64,000 nt of DNA. It comes from Paenalicyclobacillus mengziensis (GTDB taxonomy: Bacteria; Bacillota; Bacilli; Alicyclobacillales; Alicyclobacillaceae). Below the pieces are notes generated by a model that was not told the origin of the DNA, made no database searches, and saw nothing but the letters and a program-made list of their open reading frames with translations. Shown here one piece after another: positions 33,381-41,357 of the stretch. The stretch spans positions 2,821,001 to 2,885,000 of the forward strand of contig NZ_CP071182.1 of NCBI RefSeq assembly GCF_017298635.1. The letters are read 5' to 3'. How positions within the stretch are numbered: the first letter of the stretch is position 1; the number at the start of each line of letters is the position of its first letter. The translations under genes were made by a program, and so were the position numbers.

Positions 33381-34739
33381 ATGAGTGACAAGTTTTCAAT
33401 TGCAGCACGGCTGGAACGACTGCCTATTTCATCCTATCATCGATATGTGATTTGGGTCCTTGCATTTGCCTTTTTCTTTGAATTAGGCGATATCAACACA
33501 TTGTCATACACGGCTCCAGCAATTGAAAAGGCATGGCATCTAAAGCTCTCAGCAATTGGTACCATTACCTCCGCTACATTTCTTGGCATGTTCCTTGGTG
33601 CCTCTGTCATTGGCTATGTTTCCGACCGTATTGGTCGTAAAAAGAGCCTCATTTTCACAGTTCTTGTCTATTCTGTTTTTTCACTGTTGAATGCTTTTGC
33701 AACAAACATGTCAACGCTTTTTATTACGCGCCTTGTAACCGGTTTCGGTCTGTCCGCTATGACCGTTGTAGGCATCACGTACATCAGTGAGATTTTCCCT
33801 GCGAAAAAGCGGGGCACGTACCAAGGCTTAATTATGACGATTGGACTTTGTGGAATTCCCATCACGGCTTATGTCGCACGCTTTCTTGTTCCGGCTGCAC
33901 CGTGGGCGTGGCGTCTGGTCTACGTTTGGGGAGCACTTGGTTTCGTTTGTGCATTTCTTGCTGTTCGTATGAAGGAATCTCCGCGTTGGTACGAGAACCG
34001 GGGACGTCATGAAGAGGCGAGTCGGCTCATGAGCGTCATTGAGGACGAAGTCTCGCGGGAGAAAGGGAAACTTCCTGAACCCGCAAGCGAGATTCCTACA
34101 CCTGTGAGTCACCGTGGTTACGGGGAATTGTTCTCGGGGAATTATCTTGGCAGGACTATCGTCTTGTTGATTCTCTGGATTTTACAAACACTTGGATTTT
34201 ACGGGTTTATGGCATGGGTGCCAACGCTCCTTGTGGCCCACGGATTTTCGCTTGTTCACTCCCTTGCCTGGTCTTCTGCGATGTCCATCGGTGCAGTTCC
34301 TGGGGCATTCATTGCGTACTTGTTATCGGATCGCATCGACCGAAAGTGGTTGGTTACCCTCTTTGGTGTTGTGATTTCAATCTGCGGTTTACTGTACGGG
34401 TTGACCTTTAATACGACGATGATTGTCGTCTTTGGTTTCCTCGTGGCTATGTTTATTCAAACGTTTGCGCCTTTGCTCTATGCCTACACGCCAGAGTTGT
34501 ACCCCACAGAAGTCCGAAACTCTGGTTCCGGCCTGGTGTACGGAGTAGGTCGATTGGCGAACGTTGTTGGTCCCATGATCGTTGTATTCTTTTTCAACAC
34601 CTATGGTTATAAGAGCGTATTCGTCTATATCGCTGCGACGTGGATCATCCTTGCTGTCGTCACAGCTCTGTTTGGGCCGCGAACAAAGAACCGGGCACTC
34701 GAAGTCCTGAGTGCATCCGCACCAGGTGTCGAGGCGTAG
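33381..34739 (+). CDS. MFS permease of the organic-acid/sugar-porter type
   Basis: A 452-residue, 12-helix major facilitator. The signature loop is GYVSDRIGRKKSLIF, and the RxSPRWYENRGR stretch after helix 6 is typical of the sugar-porter and aromatic/organic-acid symporter groups. The last loop is LYPTEVRNSGSGLVYGVGR. It follows prpF by 57 bp on the same strand, start ATG behind GGGGGAAAGGGA. By position it corresponds to TcuC, the tricarballylate importer of Salmonella, but sequence alone does not prove the substrate. Confidence 0.92.
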   Translation: MSDKFSIAARLERLPISSYHRYVIWVLAFAFFFELGDINTLSYTAPAIEKAWHLKLSAIGTITSATFLGMFLGASVIGYVSDRIGRKKSLIFTVLVYSVFSLLNAFATNMSTLFITRLVTGFGLSAMTVVGITYISEIFPAKKRGTYQGLIMTIGLCGIPITAYVARFLVPAAPWAWRLVYVWGALGFVCAFLAVRMKESPRWYENRGRHEEASRLMSVIEDEVSREKGKLPEPASEIPTPVSHRGYGELFSGNYLGRTIVLLILWILQTLGFYGFMAWVPTLLVAHGFSLVHSLAWSSAMSIGAVPGAFIAYLLSDRIDRKWLVTLFGVVISICGLLYGLTFNTTMIVVFGFLVAMFIQTFAPLLYAYTPELYPTEVRNSGSGLVYGVGRLANVVGPMIVVFFFNTYGYKSVFVYIAATWIILAVVTALFGPRTKNRALEVLSASAPGVEA

Positions 34740-35016
34740 ACCTAACAATATCCAATAACCGTACGAAGTACAGGGCAGCATGCGTCATGCAGCCCTTAAG
34801 CTGATGAGAAACTATGTAAATAACGTTTTTACAGCACGTTTTTCGCGGCGCGTTGCGCGTGATTACAAGAAGAAGACGGTAGCTTCCTTGGCAGCCCATT
34901 TCTGCTGCAGACACAGGCCTTTGCCGTGAAACGTCTCCTAGATGTGGATTATGATGACGGAAAACAATTCAATTGATGGTGATGGAGCTCACCGTGCACT
35001 GCCTGAAAAGGATGAT

Positions 35017-35057
35017 GGCTCCTACGGGTTGGACTGACCGATCCGTAGGTGCCTTTT
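35017..35057 (+). terminator. Rho-independent terminator
   Basis: GGCTCCTACGG pairs with CCGTAGGTGCC around a 14-base loop, followed by TTTTTC. It lies 280 bp behind the MFS gene; I see no gene in 34740-35016. Confidence 0.8.
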
Positions 35058-35267
35058 TCTTCCTACCGCCCGTTTCAGTATGGACATGAGGGTCCGGTAC
35101 ATCCGCTGAAGGTCAAGCCCGAACTACCTGTCGTACCTGTCCAGGGTGACCATTCGCCCTGGATCACCTTTCGTTTCCCTCATATGGTATTTCACGTCGC
35201 CCCATCTGTTGGGCGTGAATACCTGCGGGAAGCGTTTGGCTTCTTTCCGGTACTGCGAGGTGTGGAG

Positions 35268-35519
35268 ATGGATATCAAGAAGGCGAGAAGGATTCAACGG
35301 ATCGAGCAGAAGATAAACCGGTTACGCCGGGCTCGGGAAAAGGTCAAGACTTCTGGACGTCCCACAAAGTCATACAGTAAAGTGTGTCGGATGGTCATAC
35401 TTCGGATCTTCAATTGGAAGATTGTGATCGCGAAAACTAAGCGTGATCCGTTGACCACACAACCTCTTTCAACGCCGGTTGTTTCATTTGCGAGCGAAGA
35501 ACCAACAAGCAAGGTGTGA
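35268..35519 (+). CDS. Hypothetical basic protein (83 aa)
   Basis: Not recognised. If it starts at the ATG behind GAGGTGTGGAG, the product is strongly basic in its first half (KKARRIQRIEQKINRLRRAR), predicted helical or coiled coil, followed by a polar tail. The same frame stays open upstream to 35049 without a good start. There is no domain match I can name and no operon partner: the next gene begins 108 bp on with its own site. Confidence 0.4.
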   Translation: MDIKKARRIQRIEQKINRLRRAREKVKTSGRPTKSYSKVCRMVILRIFNWKIVIAKTKRDPLTTQPLSTPVVSFASEEPTSKV

Positions 35520-35627
35520 CATCGCGCCTTGCTTTCGTTGATTTACAAGTGATTGTGCGCATGTAATACTGAACGCAAAGCATCATCGATTTGATGGAGC
35601 ACCCATAGAGCGGAGGGGAGTCGAACT

Positions 35628-36452
35628 GTGCAAAATTATGTTTGTACGACGTGTGGCGTGGGGTACCCGCTGTCAACTGAGCCACCCGAAAAATGTCTGA
35701 TTTGCGACGAAGAACGCCAGTACGTAAATCCAGATGGTCAGACATGGACAACGCTCGAGCAGATGGAACGCAGTGGTACATATCGCAACGAGATCCTACA
35801 TGAAGAAAATAGTTTGCACAGCATCACGACAAAGCCGGGCTTCGCCATTGGCCAAACTGCCTATCTGGTCCAAAATCCGGGCTTTCATGTCTTGTGGGAC
35901 TGTCTGACCTACCTCGATGACAAAACGCTCGATGGGATGAAGGACTTGGGCGGGGTCGACGCCATCGCGTTGTCACATCCGCATTACTACGGGACGCAGG
36001 TGACGTGGGCAGAGACGCTCGATGTCCCCGTCTACATTCATGAGGACGATAAACAATGGGTGGTTCGGCCGAGCAAGCATATCGAATTTTGGTCTGGTGA
36101 TACATTAGCACTGGGTGAGGGTCTCACATTGTATCGTCTTGGGGGGCATTTCAAAGGTGGGGCGGTCCTGCACTGGGAAACTGGGAATGAGGGCCGTGGA
36201 GTGCTGTTGACGGGAGATATTATTCAGGTGGTTGCGGACAGAATGTGGGTCAGTTTCATGTACAGCTATCCGAATCTGATACCGCTGCCTGCTCAAAAGG
36301 TGGCGGACATCGCGCAGAGCGTGTCCACACTGAAGTTTGATCGGATCTATAACGCATTTCATCGCATCGTTCGGGATAATGCGTACGAGTCGGTGCAAAT
36401 GTCAGCAGAGCGTTACATCGCCGCACTGGAAGGAAGGCTGTTTTCCACGTGA
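35628..36452 (+). CDS. MBL-fold hydrolase-like protein with N-terminal rubredoxin-like knuckle
   Basis: A 274-residue protein. The first ~35 residues hold two zinc or iron knuckles, CTTCGVGYP and CLICDEE, as in rubredoxins. The rest follows a metallo-beta-lactamase fold (FAIGQTAYLVQNPGFHVLWD). The central metal motif, HxHxDH in active hydrolases, reads HPHYYG here, so two ligands are lost; the later His in LGGHFKGGAVLHW and the LLTGDIIQV block remain. It starts with GTG behind GGAGGGGAG. The function is unknown; a redox or one-metal role is possible. It is not clearly operonic. Confidence 0.82.
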   Translation: MQNYVCTTCGVGYPLSTEPPEKCLICDEERQYVNPDGQTWTTLEQMERSGTYRNEILHEENSLHSITTKPGFAIGQTAYLVQNPGFHVLWDCLTYLDDKTLDGMKDLGGVDAIALSHPHYYGTQVTWAETLDVPVYIHEDDKQWVVRPSKHIEFWSGDTLALGEGLTLYRLGGHFKGGAVLHWETGNEGRGVLLTGDIIQVVADRMWVSFMYSYPNLIPLPAQKVADIAQSVSTLKFDRIYNAFHRIVRDNAYESVQMSAERYIAALEGRLFST

Positions 36453-36456
36453 GGGG

Positions 36457-36492
36457 CCTGATCGAAGTGAAAGACCTGATTGAAGTGAAAGA
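36457..36492. repeat. Two 18-bp tandem repeats
   Basis: CCTGATCGAAGTGAAAGA is repeated directly with one change, five bases behind the MBL-protein stop. Confidence 0.8.
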
Positions 36493-36579
36493 CCTTATTA
36501 TGGAAGGAATAATGGTACCACAGAGTCATGCCAATTCGGACCATCAGCAAAGTCTAGACAAAGTGAGGATGAACCAGCG

Positions 36580-37410
36580 GTGCGAAATGAAATGCAGCAA
36601 CAAATTATTGATGATCTTCATGTAAAGCAGCAGATTGAGCCTGCAGGAGAACTGCGCTTTCGAATCGACTTCCTGAAACAGTATCTGCTTTATTCAGGTA
36701 TGAGCGGATTCGTTCTTGGAATTTCCGGTGGTCAAGACTCAAGTTTAGCAGGGAGGCTTTGCCAACTTGCGGTCGAAGAACTACGAACTGAGACGGGCAA
36801 TGAATATGTGTTCATCGCGCTACGGTTACCATACGGGGAACAAAAAGATGAAGAAGATGCCCAAAGGTCGCTGAATTTTATTCAGCCAGACAAGGCATAT
36901 ACAGTGAACATTAAGCCAGCGGTTGACGCTGCCGTTGAGTCGTTTCGGGAGGCGACGGGTCTTGAAATGACGGACTTTAACAAAGGGAACCAAAAAGCGC
37001 AAGAGCGGATGACGGTACATTATCGATTCGCCAATGCATTTCGCGTGTTAGTTGTGGGTACGGACCACGCGGCAGAAGCTTTACCTGGCTTTTTTACGAA
37101 GTACGGGGATGGCGGCGTAGATTTAACGCCTTTGTCAGGACTGACGAAGGAACAGGGACGGGCTTTGCTGAAACAGCTTCATGCACCGGAACGCATTTAC
37201 ATGAAGCCACCGACGGCAGATCTATTGGACGAAAAGCCCGGACAGTTGGATGAAGACGAACTCGGCACCTCCTATCAGATGATGGACGGGTTCCTTACAG
37301 GACAATCGATTCCGGAGGATGTGGCGAACCGAATCATCCATCGATATCAAGTAACGGAACATAAGCGACGGTTACCAGTAACGCCCTTTGACACGTGGTG
37401 GAAGAAATAA
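36580..37410 (+). CDS. nadE: NH3-dependent NAD+ synthetase
   Basis: A 276-residue enzyme that amidates nicotinic acid adenine dinucleotide to NAD+ with ATP and ammonia. It matches the Bacillus subtilis enzyme along its whole length. Key blocks are the PP-loop FVLGISGGQDSSLAGRLCQL, RLPYGEQKDEEDAQ, TDFNKGNQKAQERM, LVVGTDHAAEALPGFFTKYG, DLLDEKPGQLDEDELG and the end HKRRLPVTPFDTWW. It lacks the glutaminase domain, so it depends on free ammonia. The start is GTG at 36580; the ribosome binding site GTGAGGATG is rather far upstream, and the in-frame ATG four codons later is an alternative. Confidence 0.96.
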   Translation: MRNEMQQQIIDDLHVKQQIEPAGELRFRIDFLKQYLLYSGMSGFVLGISGGQDSSLAGRLCQLAVEELRTETGNEYVFIALRLPYGEQKDEEDAQRSLNFIQPDKAYTVNIKPAVDAAVESFREATGLEMTDFNKGNQKAQERMTVHYRFANAFRVLVVGTDHAAEALPGFFTKYGDGGVDLTPLSGLTKEQGRALLKQLHAPERIYMKPPTADLLDEKPGQLDEDELGTSYQMMDGFLTGQSIPEDVANRIIHRYQVTEHKRRLPVTPFDTWWKK

Positions 37411-37494
37411 TCAGAGTATCTGGTTTTGTGACAGATGCACCCTGGAGCATTCCAGGAACTCGGAGAGCGGCGCCTAGACAGGAGGAGGTCAGCA

Positions 37495-38481
37495 ATGAAG
37501 TCGATAGTTGTTTCTGACTTTGGCTCACCCGATGTTTTAAGCTATCTGGAGACGGATATGCCTGCTGTCGGTCCGTCTCAGGTGTTGATTCGAGTTGCAG
37601 CGACCAGCGTCAACTTTGCGGACATTAAGGCACGGTATGGCAGATATCACGGAGCGTCGAAGCCGCCCTTTACGCCGGGGCTCGATGTGGCAGGAGTGGT
37701 CGAAGCCGTCGGATGTGATGTGCACGAAATCAAGGTGGGGCAACGAGTCATTGGTTTTCCCAAAAACGGGTCATACGCGGAGTACACGGTTTGTGACGAA
37801 TCACTGACGTTTACAATTCCGGACAAAATCGACTTCGACACTGCAGCTGCCTGTCCGCTCGTGTCCTTCACTGCATACAAGTTGTTAGCCGACGTCGCTC
37901 ATCTTCAGCCAGGCGAGATTGTACTCATTCACGCAGCCGCTGGCGGCATAGGTACGACAGCGAGCCAAATTGCGAAGATCCTCGGGGCGGCCACTGTCAT
38001 TGGTACGGTTGGGACGAGTACGAAAGAATCTGCCGCACGTGAAGCGGGCGCAGACCAGGTCATTGCTTACGAGGGTGTTGACTTCGCTGCCAAGGTCAAC
38101 GAGTTGACGAGTGGACGCGGCGTTGATGTGATTCTAGACTCCATCGGTGGGACGGTGGCAGAACAGAGCATGGCATGTTTGGCACGGTACGGGAGGCTGG
38201 TTCACTTTGGAAGCGCAAGCGGCGAAGTTGGACATATCCGCACGACGGACCTTCATGCAAGTTGTCGTTCTGTGCTCGGGTTCAGTCTTGGCACGACACT
38301 GAGCGAACGCCCAGGGTTGGTTCATAGCACCGCCCAGCAGGTGTTGGGCTATCTTGCGTCGGGTCGATTGAAGATGAAAATTGGAGCCCGATTTCCACTT
38401 GCAGAAGCGGCAGACGCGCATCGTCTCATGGAGAGCCGGCAGAGTATGGGGAAGATTCTGCTGACGGTTGAGAACGTCTGA
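37495..38481 (+). CDS. Quinone oxidoreductase-type MDR protein
   Basis: A 328-residue medium-chain dehydrogenase/reductase of the zinc-free quinone oxidoreductase group, NADPH-dependent. The N-terminal catalytic domain has VAATSVNFADIKARYGRYH and FTPGLDVAGVVEAVG. The NADP domain has ILIHAAAGGIGTTASQIAK-like VLIHAAAGGIGTTASQIAKI with the AAxGGVG-type loop, then GADQVIAYE and GRGVDVILDSIGG. No structural zinc cysteines are present. The start is ATG behind AGGAGGAGG. The gene is 84 bp behind nadE. The substrate may be a quinone or an enal; that cannot be told from sequence. Confidence 0.92.
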   Translation: MKSIVVSDFGSPDVLSYLETDMPAVGPSQVLIRVAATSVNFADIKARYGRYHGASKPPFTPGLDVAGVVEAVGCDVHEIKVGQRVIGFPKNGSYAEYTVCDESLTFTIPDKIDFDTAAACPLVSFTAYKLLADVAHLQPGEIVLIHAAAGGIGTTASQIAKILGAATVIGTVGTSTKESAAREAGADQVIAYEGVDFAAKVNELTSGRGVDVILDSIGGTVAEQSMACLARYGRLVHFGSASGEVGHIRTTDLHASCRSVLGFSLGTTLSERPGLVHSTAQQVLGYLASGRLKMKIGARFPLAEAADAHRLMESRQSMGKILLTVENV

Positions 38482-38557
38482 CAAGTCACCAGTTCGGACG
38501 GAGATGGGGATTGCACCTTCAGTCCTGACGGAAAGGGTGATTGCCGGACTCTCGTGG

Positions 38558-38767
38558 ATAACGAGTTCGAAACGCGTTATTCAACCTGCACGAAACAGGC
38601 TTTGGCGGAAATAACGCGCTCCTGGCGCGTTATTGTCGAAACGGATCGGGATAACGCGTCTCCAACGCGTTATTAGCGAAAGCCAAGCACTTAACGAGTT
38701 CTGAGCGCGTTATTCCTTGTCCGACGAAGGCAGATGTATCGCAATAACGCTTCAACAGCGCGTTATT
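38558..38767. repeat. Array of five ATAACGCG/CGCGTTAT palindromes
   Basis: Five imperfect palindromes of 23-25 bp, each ATAACGCG (or ATAACGAG) then 6-9 bases then CGCGTTAT, begin at 38558, 38610, 38651, 38691 and 38743. The start-to-start distances are 52, 41, 40 and 52 bp, and the sequences between are unrelated. The array fills the gap between two convergent genes, ahead of a terminator at 38798. Confidence 0.88.
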
Positions 38768-38797
38768 CGCACCGCACTCCAAATGCATGAGGAACGT

Positions 38798-38829
38798 TGA
38801 CAAAGCCCCCAAAACGGGAGCTTTGTCAA
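38798..38829. terminator. Bidirectional terminator
   Basis: TTGACAAAGC pairs with GCTTTGTCAA, and the C-run and G-run inside extend the stem. It lies between the convergent quinone-oxidoreductase and ferredoxin genes. Confidence 0.75.
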
Positions 38830-38875
38830 CAATCTGGCCGAGCCTGGGGGGCGGGAATGATTCTTCGGCGCTCGC

Positions 38876-39112
38876 TTATTTCTCGTAGAACGCCCGATTT
38901 TTTTCGATCCAATGTTTGTCAAAGTCTGGGACGAAGTCTTCCTGAAAAATCGCGCTGACGGGACACACAGCCTCACATGCGCCGCAGTCGATGCAGACGT
39001 TCGGGTCAATTAAATACGTTTCCCCAGCGTCCATAATGCAATCAACAGGGCATGCTTCAACGCAGTCGGCTGCTTTCTCATCAATGCATGGAGAAGTGAT
39101 GACGAATGCCAT
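38876..39112 (-). CDS. Seven-iron ferredoxin (4Fe-4S/3Fe-4S)
   Basis: A 78-residue soluble electron carrier. The first cluster motif, CIDEKAADCVEACPVDCI, has the widened spacing (Cys-x7-Cys-x3-CysPro) typical of the [3Fe-4S] site. The second, CIDCGACEAVCPVSAI, is a standard [4Fe-4S] site. The C-terminal tail FVPDFDKHWIEKNRAFYEK is the usual extension in Bacilli and Actinobacteria. The start is ATG behind AAAGGAGGTC. It is monocistronic and divergent from the acetamidase gene across 188 bp that contain an inverted repeat. Confidence 0.95.
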   Translation of the reverse strand: MAFVITSPCIDEKAADCVEACPVDCIMDAGETYLIDPNVCIDCGACEAVCPVSAIFQEDFVPDFDKHWIEKNRAFYEK

Positions 39113-39159
39113 CTGACCTGACCTCCTTTCGGTTACAATTTTCACCATGTTGCATGAAT

Positions 39160-39186
39160 CTGTCTGTGACGACCGTCACGAGACAG
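39160..39186. promoter_or_regulatory. Inverted repeat between ferredoxin and acetamidase genes
   Basis: CTGTCT and AGACAG flank GTGAC and GTCAC with a short centre, giving a 27-bp dyad. It lies in the shared control region of two divergent genes and may be an operator. Confidence 0.45.
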
Positions 39187-39300
39187 GAAAATAAAACAGT
39201 ATCTCCTTCGATGAGCATGCTTTTGGACTGCCTGTTCTCAATTCCACGTTAGGCTCGTATGATGATGTCAAAATCATTTGCAAAAGTGGGAGGGCGATTT

Positions 39301-40608
39301 ATGCACGACACGACATGTAGTGGAACGGTGTTTGTGAACACATTTACCAATGGGGTGCTTGACCCGGGTAAACCGATGCTCGGGCCAGTGCAAGATGGGG
39401 GATACATCGTCGCCAATACCGCTCCCGGATGCTGGGGTCCCATGATTACACCAGCACTGAGAGGTGGACACGAAGTCACTCAGCCTGTCTACGTAGAGGG
39501 AGCCCAAGTCGGTGATGCCATTGTCATTCGCATTAAATCCATTGAGGTCACCTCAATAGCAACGGCATCCGGCAACGATGAGACGGTTGAAGGCAGTTTT
39601 CTCGGTGACCCATTCTGTGCCGGAAAATGTCCCGAGTGTGGAACGATGTACCCCGAAACACGCATCGAGGGCATTGGACAATCTGCCATTCGCTGTGTCA
39701 ACTGCGGGGCGGATGCAACGCCGTTTCGATTCACAAACGGGTACACGATTGCGTTCGATGAAACGCGCAGCCTGGGTGTAACACTGCCGCAAGCAGCGGC
39801 TGAACAGATTGCCCAAAGTGGACGAAACTACATGGCAACGCCACAGAATTCCATTCAAAATCCGATTGTGACTTTTGCACCGCATGACATTGTTGGCGCT
39901 GTAGCAAGACTTCGGCCATTCCTCGGCCAAATCGGCACGACGCCGACTCGACCACTCTCCGACTCACACAATGCTGGCGACTTTGGTTTCTTTCTGATTG
40001 GGGCTCCCCATGAATATGCCGTGACGGCTGAGGAACTGAATCAGGCGAAAACCGATGGCCACATGGACATCAGTCGAGTCCGTGAAGGAGCCGTGCTCAT
40101 CTGTCCGGTGAAGGTGCCAGGCGGCGGCGTCTATGTGGGAGACATGCATGCGCTCCAAGGTGATGGTGAAATAGCGGGTCATACGTGTGACGTATCCGGT
40201 ATTGTAACGCTTCAGGTCCATGTCCTGAAGGGGCTGACGATTGACGGACCGCTACTGTTACCCAATGAGGAAGACCTGCCCTATTTGGCCAAGCCGCTCA
40301 CGGCTGCAGAGAAGCGGTTGGCATCTGCACAAGCCGCCAGGTGGGGACTTGCCAAAATTGAGGAGACAGCGCCTGTCTCCTTTGTCGGGACGGGAGAAAA
40401 TTTGAATGTAGCGACGGACAATGCACTTGAGCGGGCAGCGGAACTTCTTCAGATGACGGTTCCGGAGGTCAAAAACAGGTCCACGATTACTGGCTCGATT
40501 CAGATTGGCAGGCACCCTGGGGTCGTCACTGCGACATTCCTGGCCCCGATTGACCGATTAGATAAAATCGGGATTATGGAGTATGTAAGAGAGCAGTATC
40601 AGCTCTGA
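39301..40608 (+). CDS. Acetamidase/formamidase family protein
   Basis: A 435-residue amidohydrolase of the FmdA/AmdA family, which hydrolyses short amides such as formamide to acid and ammonia. The N-terminal half contains AGDAIVIRI-like VGDAIVIRIKSIEV, the central part GDMHALQGDGEIAGHTCDVS with the metal-binding His and Asp, and the end RHPGVVTATFLAP. Residues ~110-145 carry an inserted zinc ribbon, CPECGTMYP followed by CVNCG. The start was set at the ATG behind GGGAGGGCG; an upstream ATG 14 codons earlier lacks a site. It appears monocistronic. Confidence 0.9.
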   Translation: MHDTTCSGTVFVNTFTNGVLDPGKPMLGPVQDGGYIVANTAPGCWGPMITPALRGGHEVTQPVYVEGAQVGDAIVIRIKSIEVTSIATASGNDETVEGSFLGDPFCAGKCPECGTMYPETRIEGIGQSAIRCVNCGADATPFRFTNGYTIAFDETRSLGVTLPQAAAEQIAQSGRNYMATPQNSIQNPIVTFAPHDIVGAVARLRPFLGQIGTTPTRPLSDSHNAGDFGFFLIGAPHEYAVTAEELNQAKTDGHMDISRVREGAVLICPVKVPGGGVYVGDMHALQGDGEIAGHTCDVSGIVTLQVHVLKGLTIDGPLLLPNEEDLPYLAKPLTAAEKRLASAQAARWGLAKIEETAPVSFVGTGENLNVATDNALERAAELLQMTVPEVKNRSTITGSIQIGRHPGVVTATFLAPIDRLDKIGIMEYVREQYQL

Positions 40609-40612
40609 AAAG

Positions 40613-41006
40613 GTGCGTTCAGGGTCTTTGATTCCAACTGGCAAGCGCGTCACTGTTCAGTTTTTGGACAGACGCGTTGAAGACTTTGACGCGGCAATTG
40701 CTGCGGATGGACTTCACTCTGCAGTTCGGTATCAACTTGTTGGAGACTCAAAGACCGGTCAATTTTACGGCTTGGAGAGGTATTGCTGTCAACGCACACG
40801 TCAACGGGGCATCGATGTGCGAGTATGTAGGACCAGGCCTGCGTTTTGGCTACGTCACCATGAGTGCTTCTTTAACCTATTGGTTCGCAACGGTCAACAA
40901 CCATCTACTCCCCGCTGACCCACACGTCCTTTGGTCTCAGGTTGCCGCTATTGCGCGGTTTACGAGATGCCTAGGACAAGCACTGCAGCTAGACAACCCC
41001 TTTTGA
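40613..41006 (+). pseudogene. Remnant of a FAD-dependent aromatic monooxygenase
   Basis: Two frames together spell the middle of a salicylate-hydroxylase-type flavoprotein. Frame one (from ~40613) has VEDFDAAIAADGLHSAVRYQ, the DG motif that contacts FAD. After a shift near 40750 the second frame continues FTAWRGIAVNAHVNG, then GPGLRFGYVTMSASLTYWFA. Both ends are missing: no N-terminal GxGxxG domain and no C-terminal GDAAH motif are visible. The 41007-41290 stretch that follows shows no recognisable continuation. It is a decayed relic, not a gene. Confidence 0.8.
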
Positions 41007-41292
41007 TTTCGTCGCGAAATGCGCTTATCCGCCAAGCGCCTGATGCAATCAGTCACAGGGTTTGGAAAGCTGTGTTGGGAGAAAGATGATAAGTATAAAG
41101 TTCCGGGTGCGATGAGCGCCATCATATTTGCCGCCCTCTGTGGGCCATTAACACGCAGGTCAAACTGCAGACAAGAGTAAGGTGATGTATAGCCCAATTT
41201 TCGGACAGAAAACTCTCTGTTTAAGGTCGCGAAATCGTTTCTTACATGTTATCGTTACATAGAGTGATGCTTACCAATTCTAAGCATTGGTA

Positions 41293-41340
41293 TTGACATC
41301 TCTATCCAATTTGTCAGATTATGTGTCATTGCACAATGAC
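41293..41340 (+). promoter_or_regulatory. Candidate promoter and 16-bp palindrome of the Lgt-like gene
   Basis: TTGACA (41293-41298), 18 bp, GATTAT (41317-41322) resembles a sigma-A promoter. The perfect palindrome GTCATTGCACAATGAC (41325-41340) covers the expected transcription start and ends just before the GAGAGGTG ribosome binding site. A second dyad, ACCAAT/ATTGGT, lies at 41273-41291. The palindrome is a candidate operator. Confidence 0.5.
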
Positions 41341-41357
41341 TTGAGAGGTGAAAGGCT

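Noticed and set aside
38558..38767. CRISPR array or integron-type sites
   Set aside because: The repeats are short imperfect palindromes with 15-30 bp between them of varying length, and there are no cas or integrase genes.
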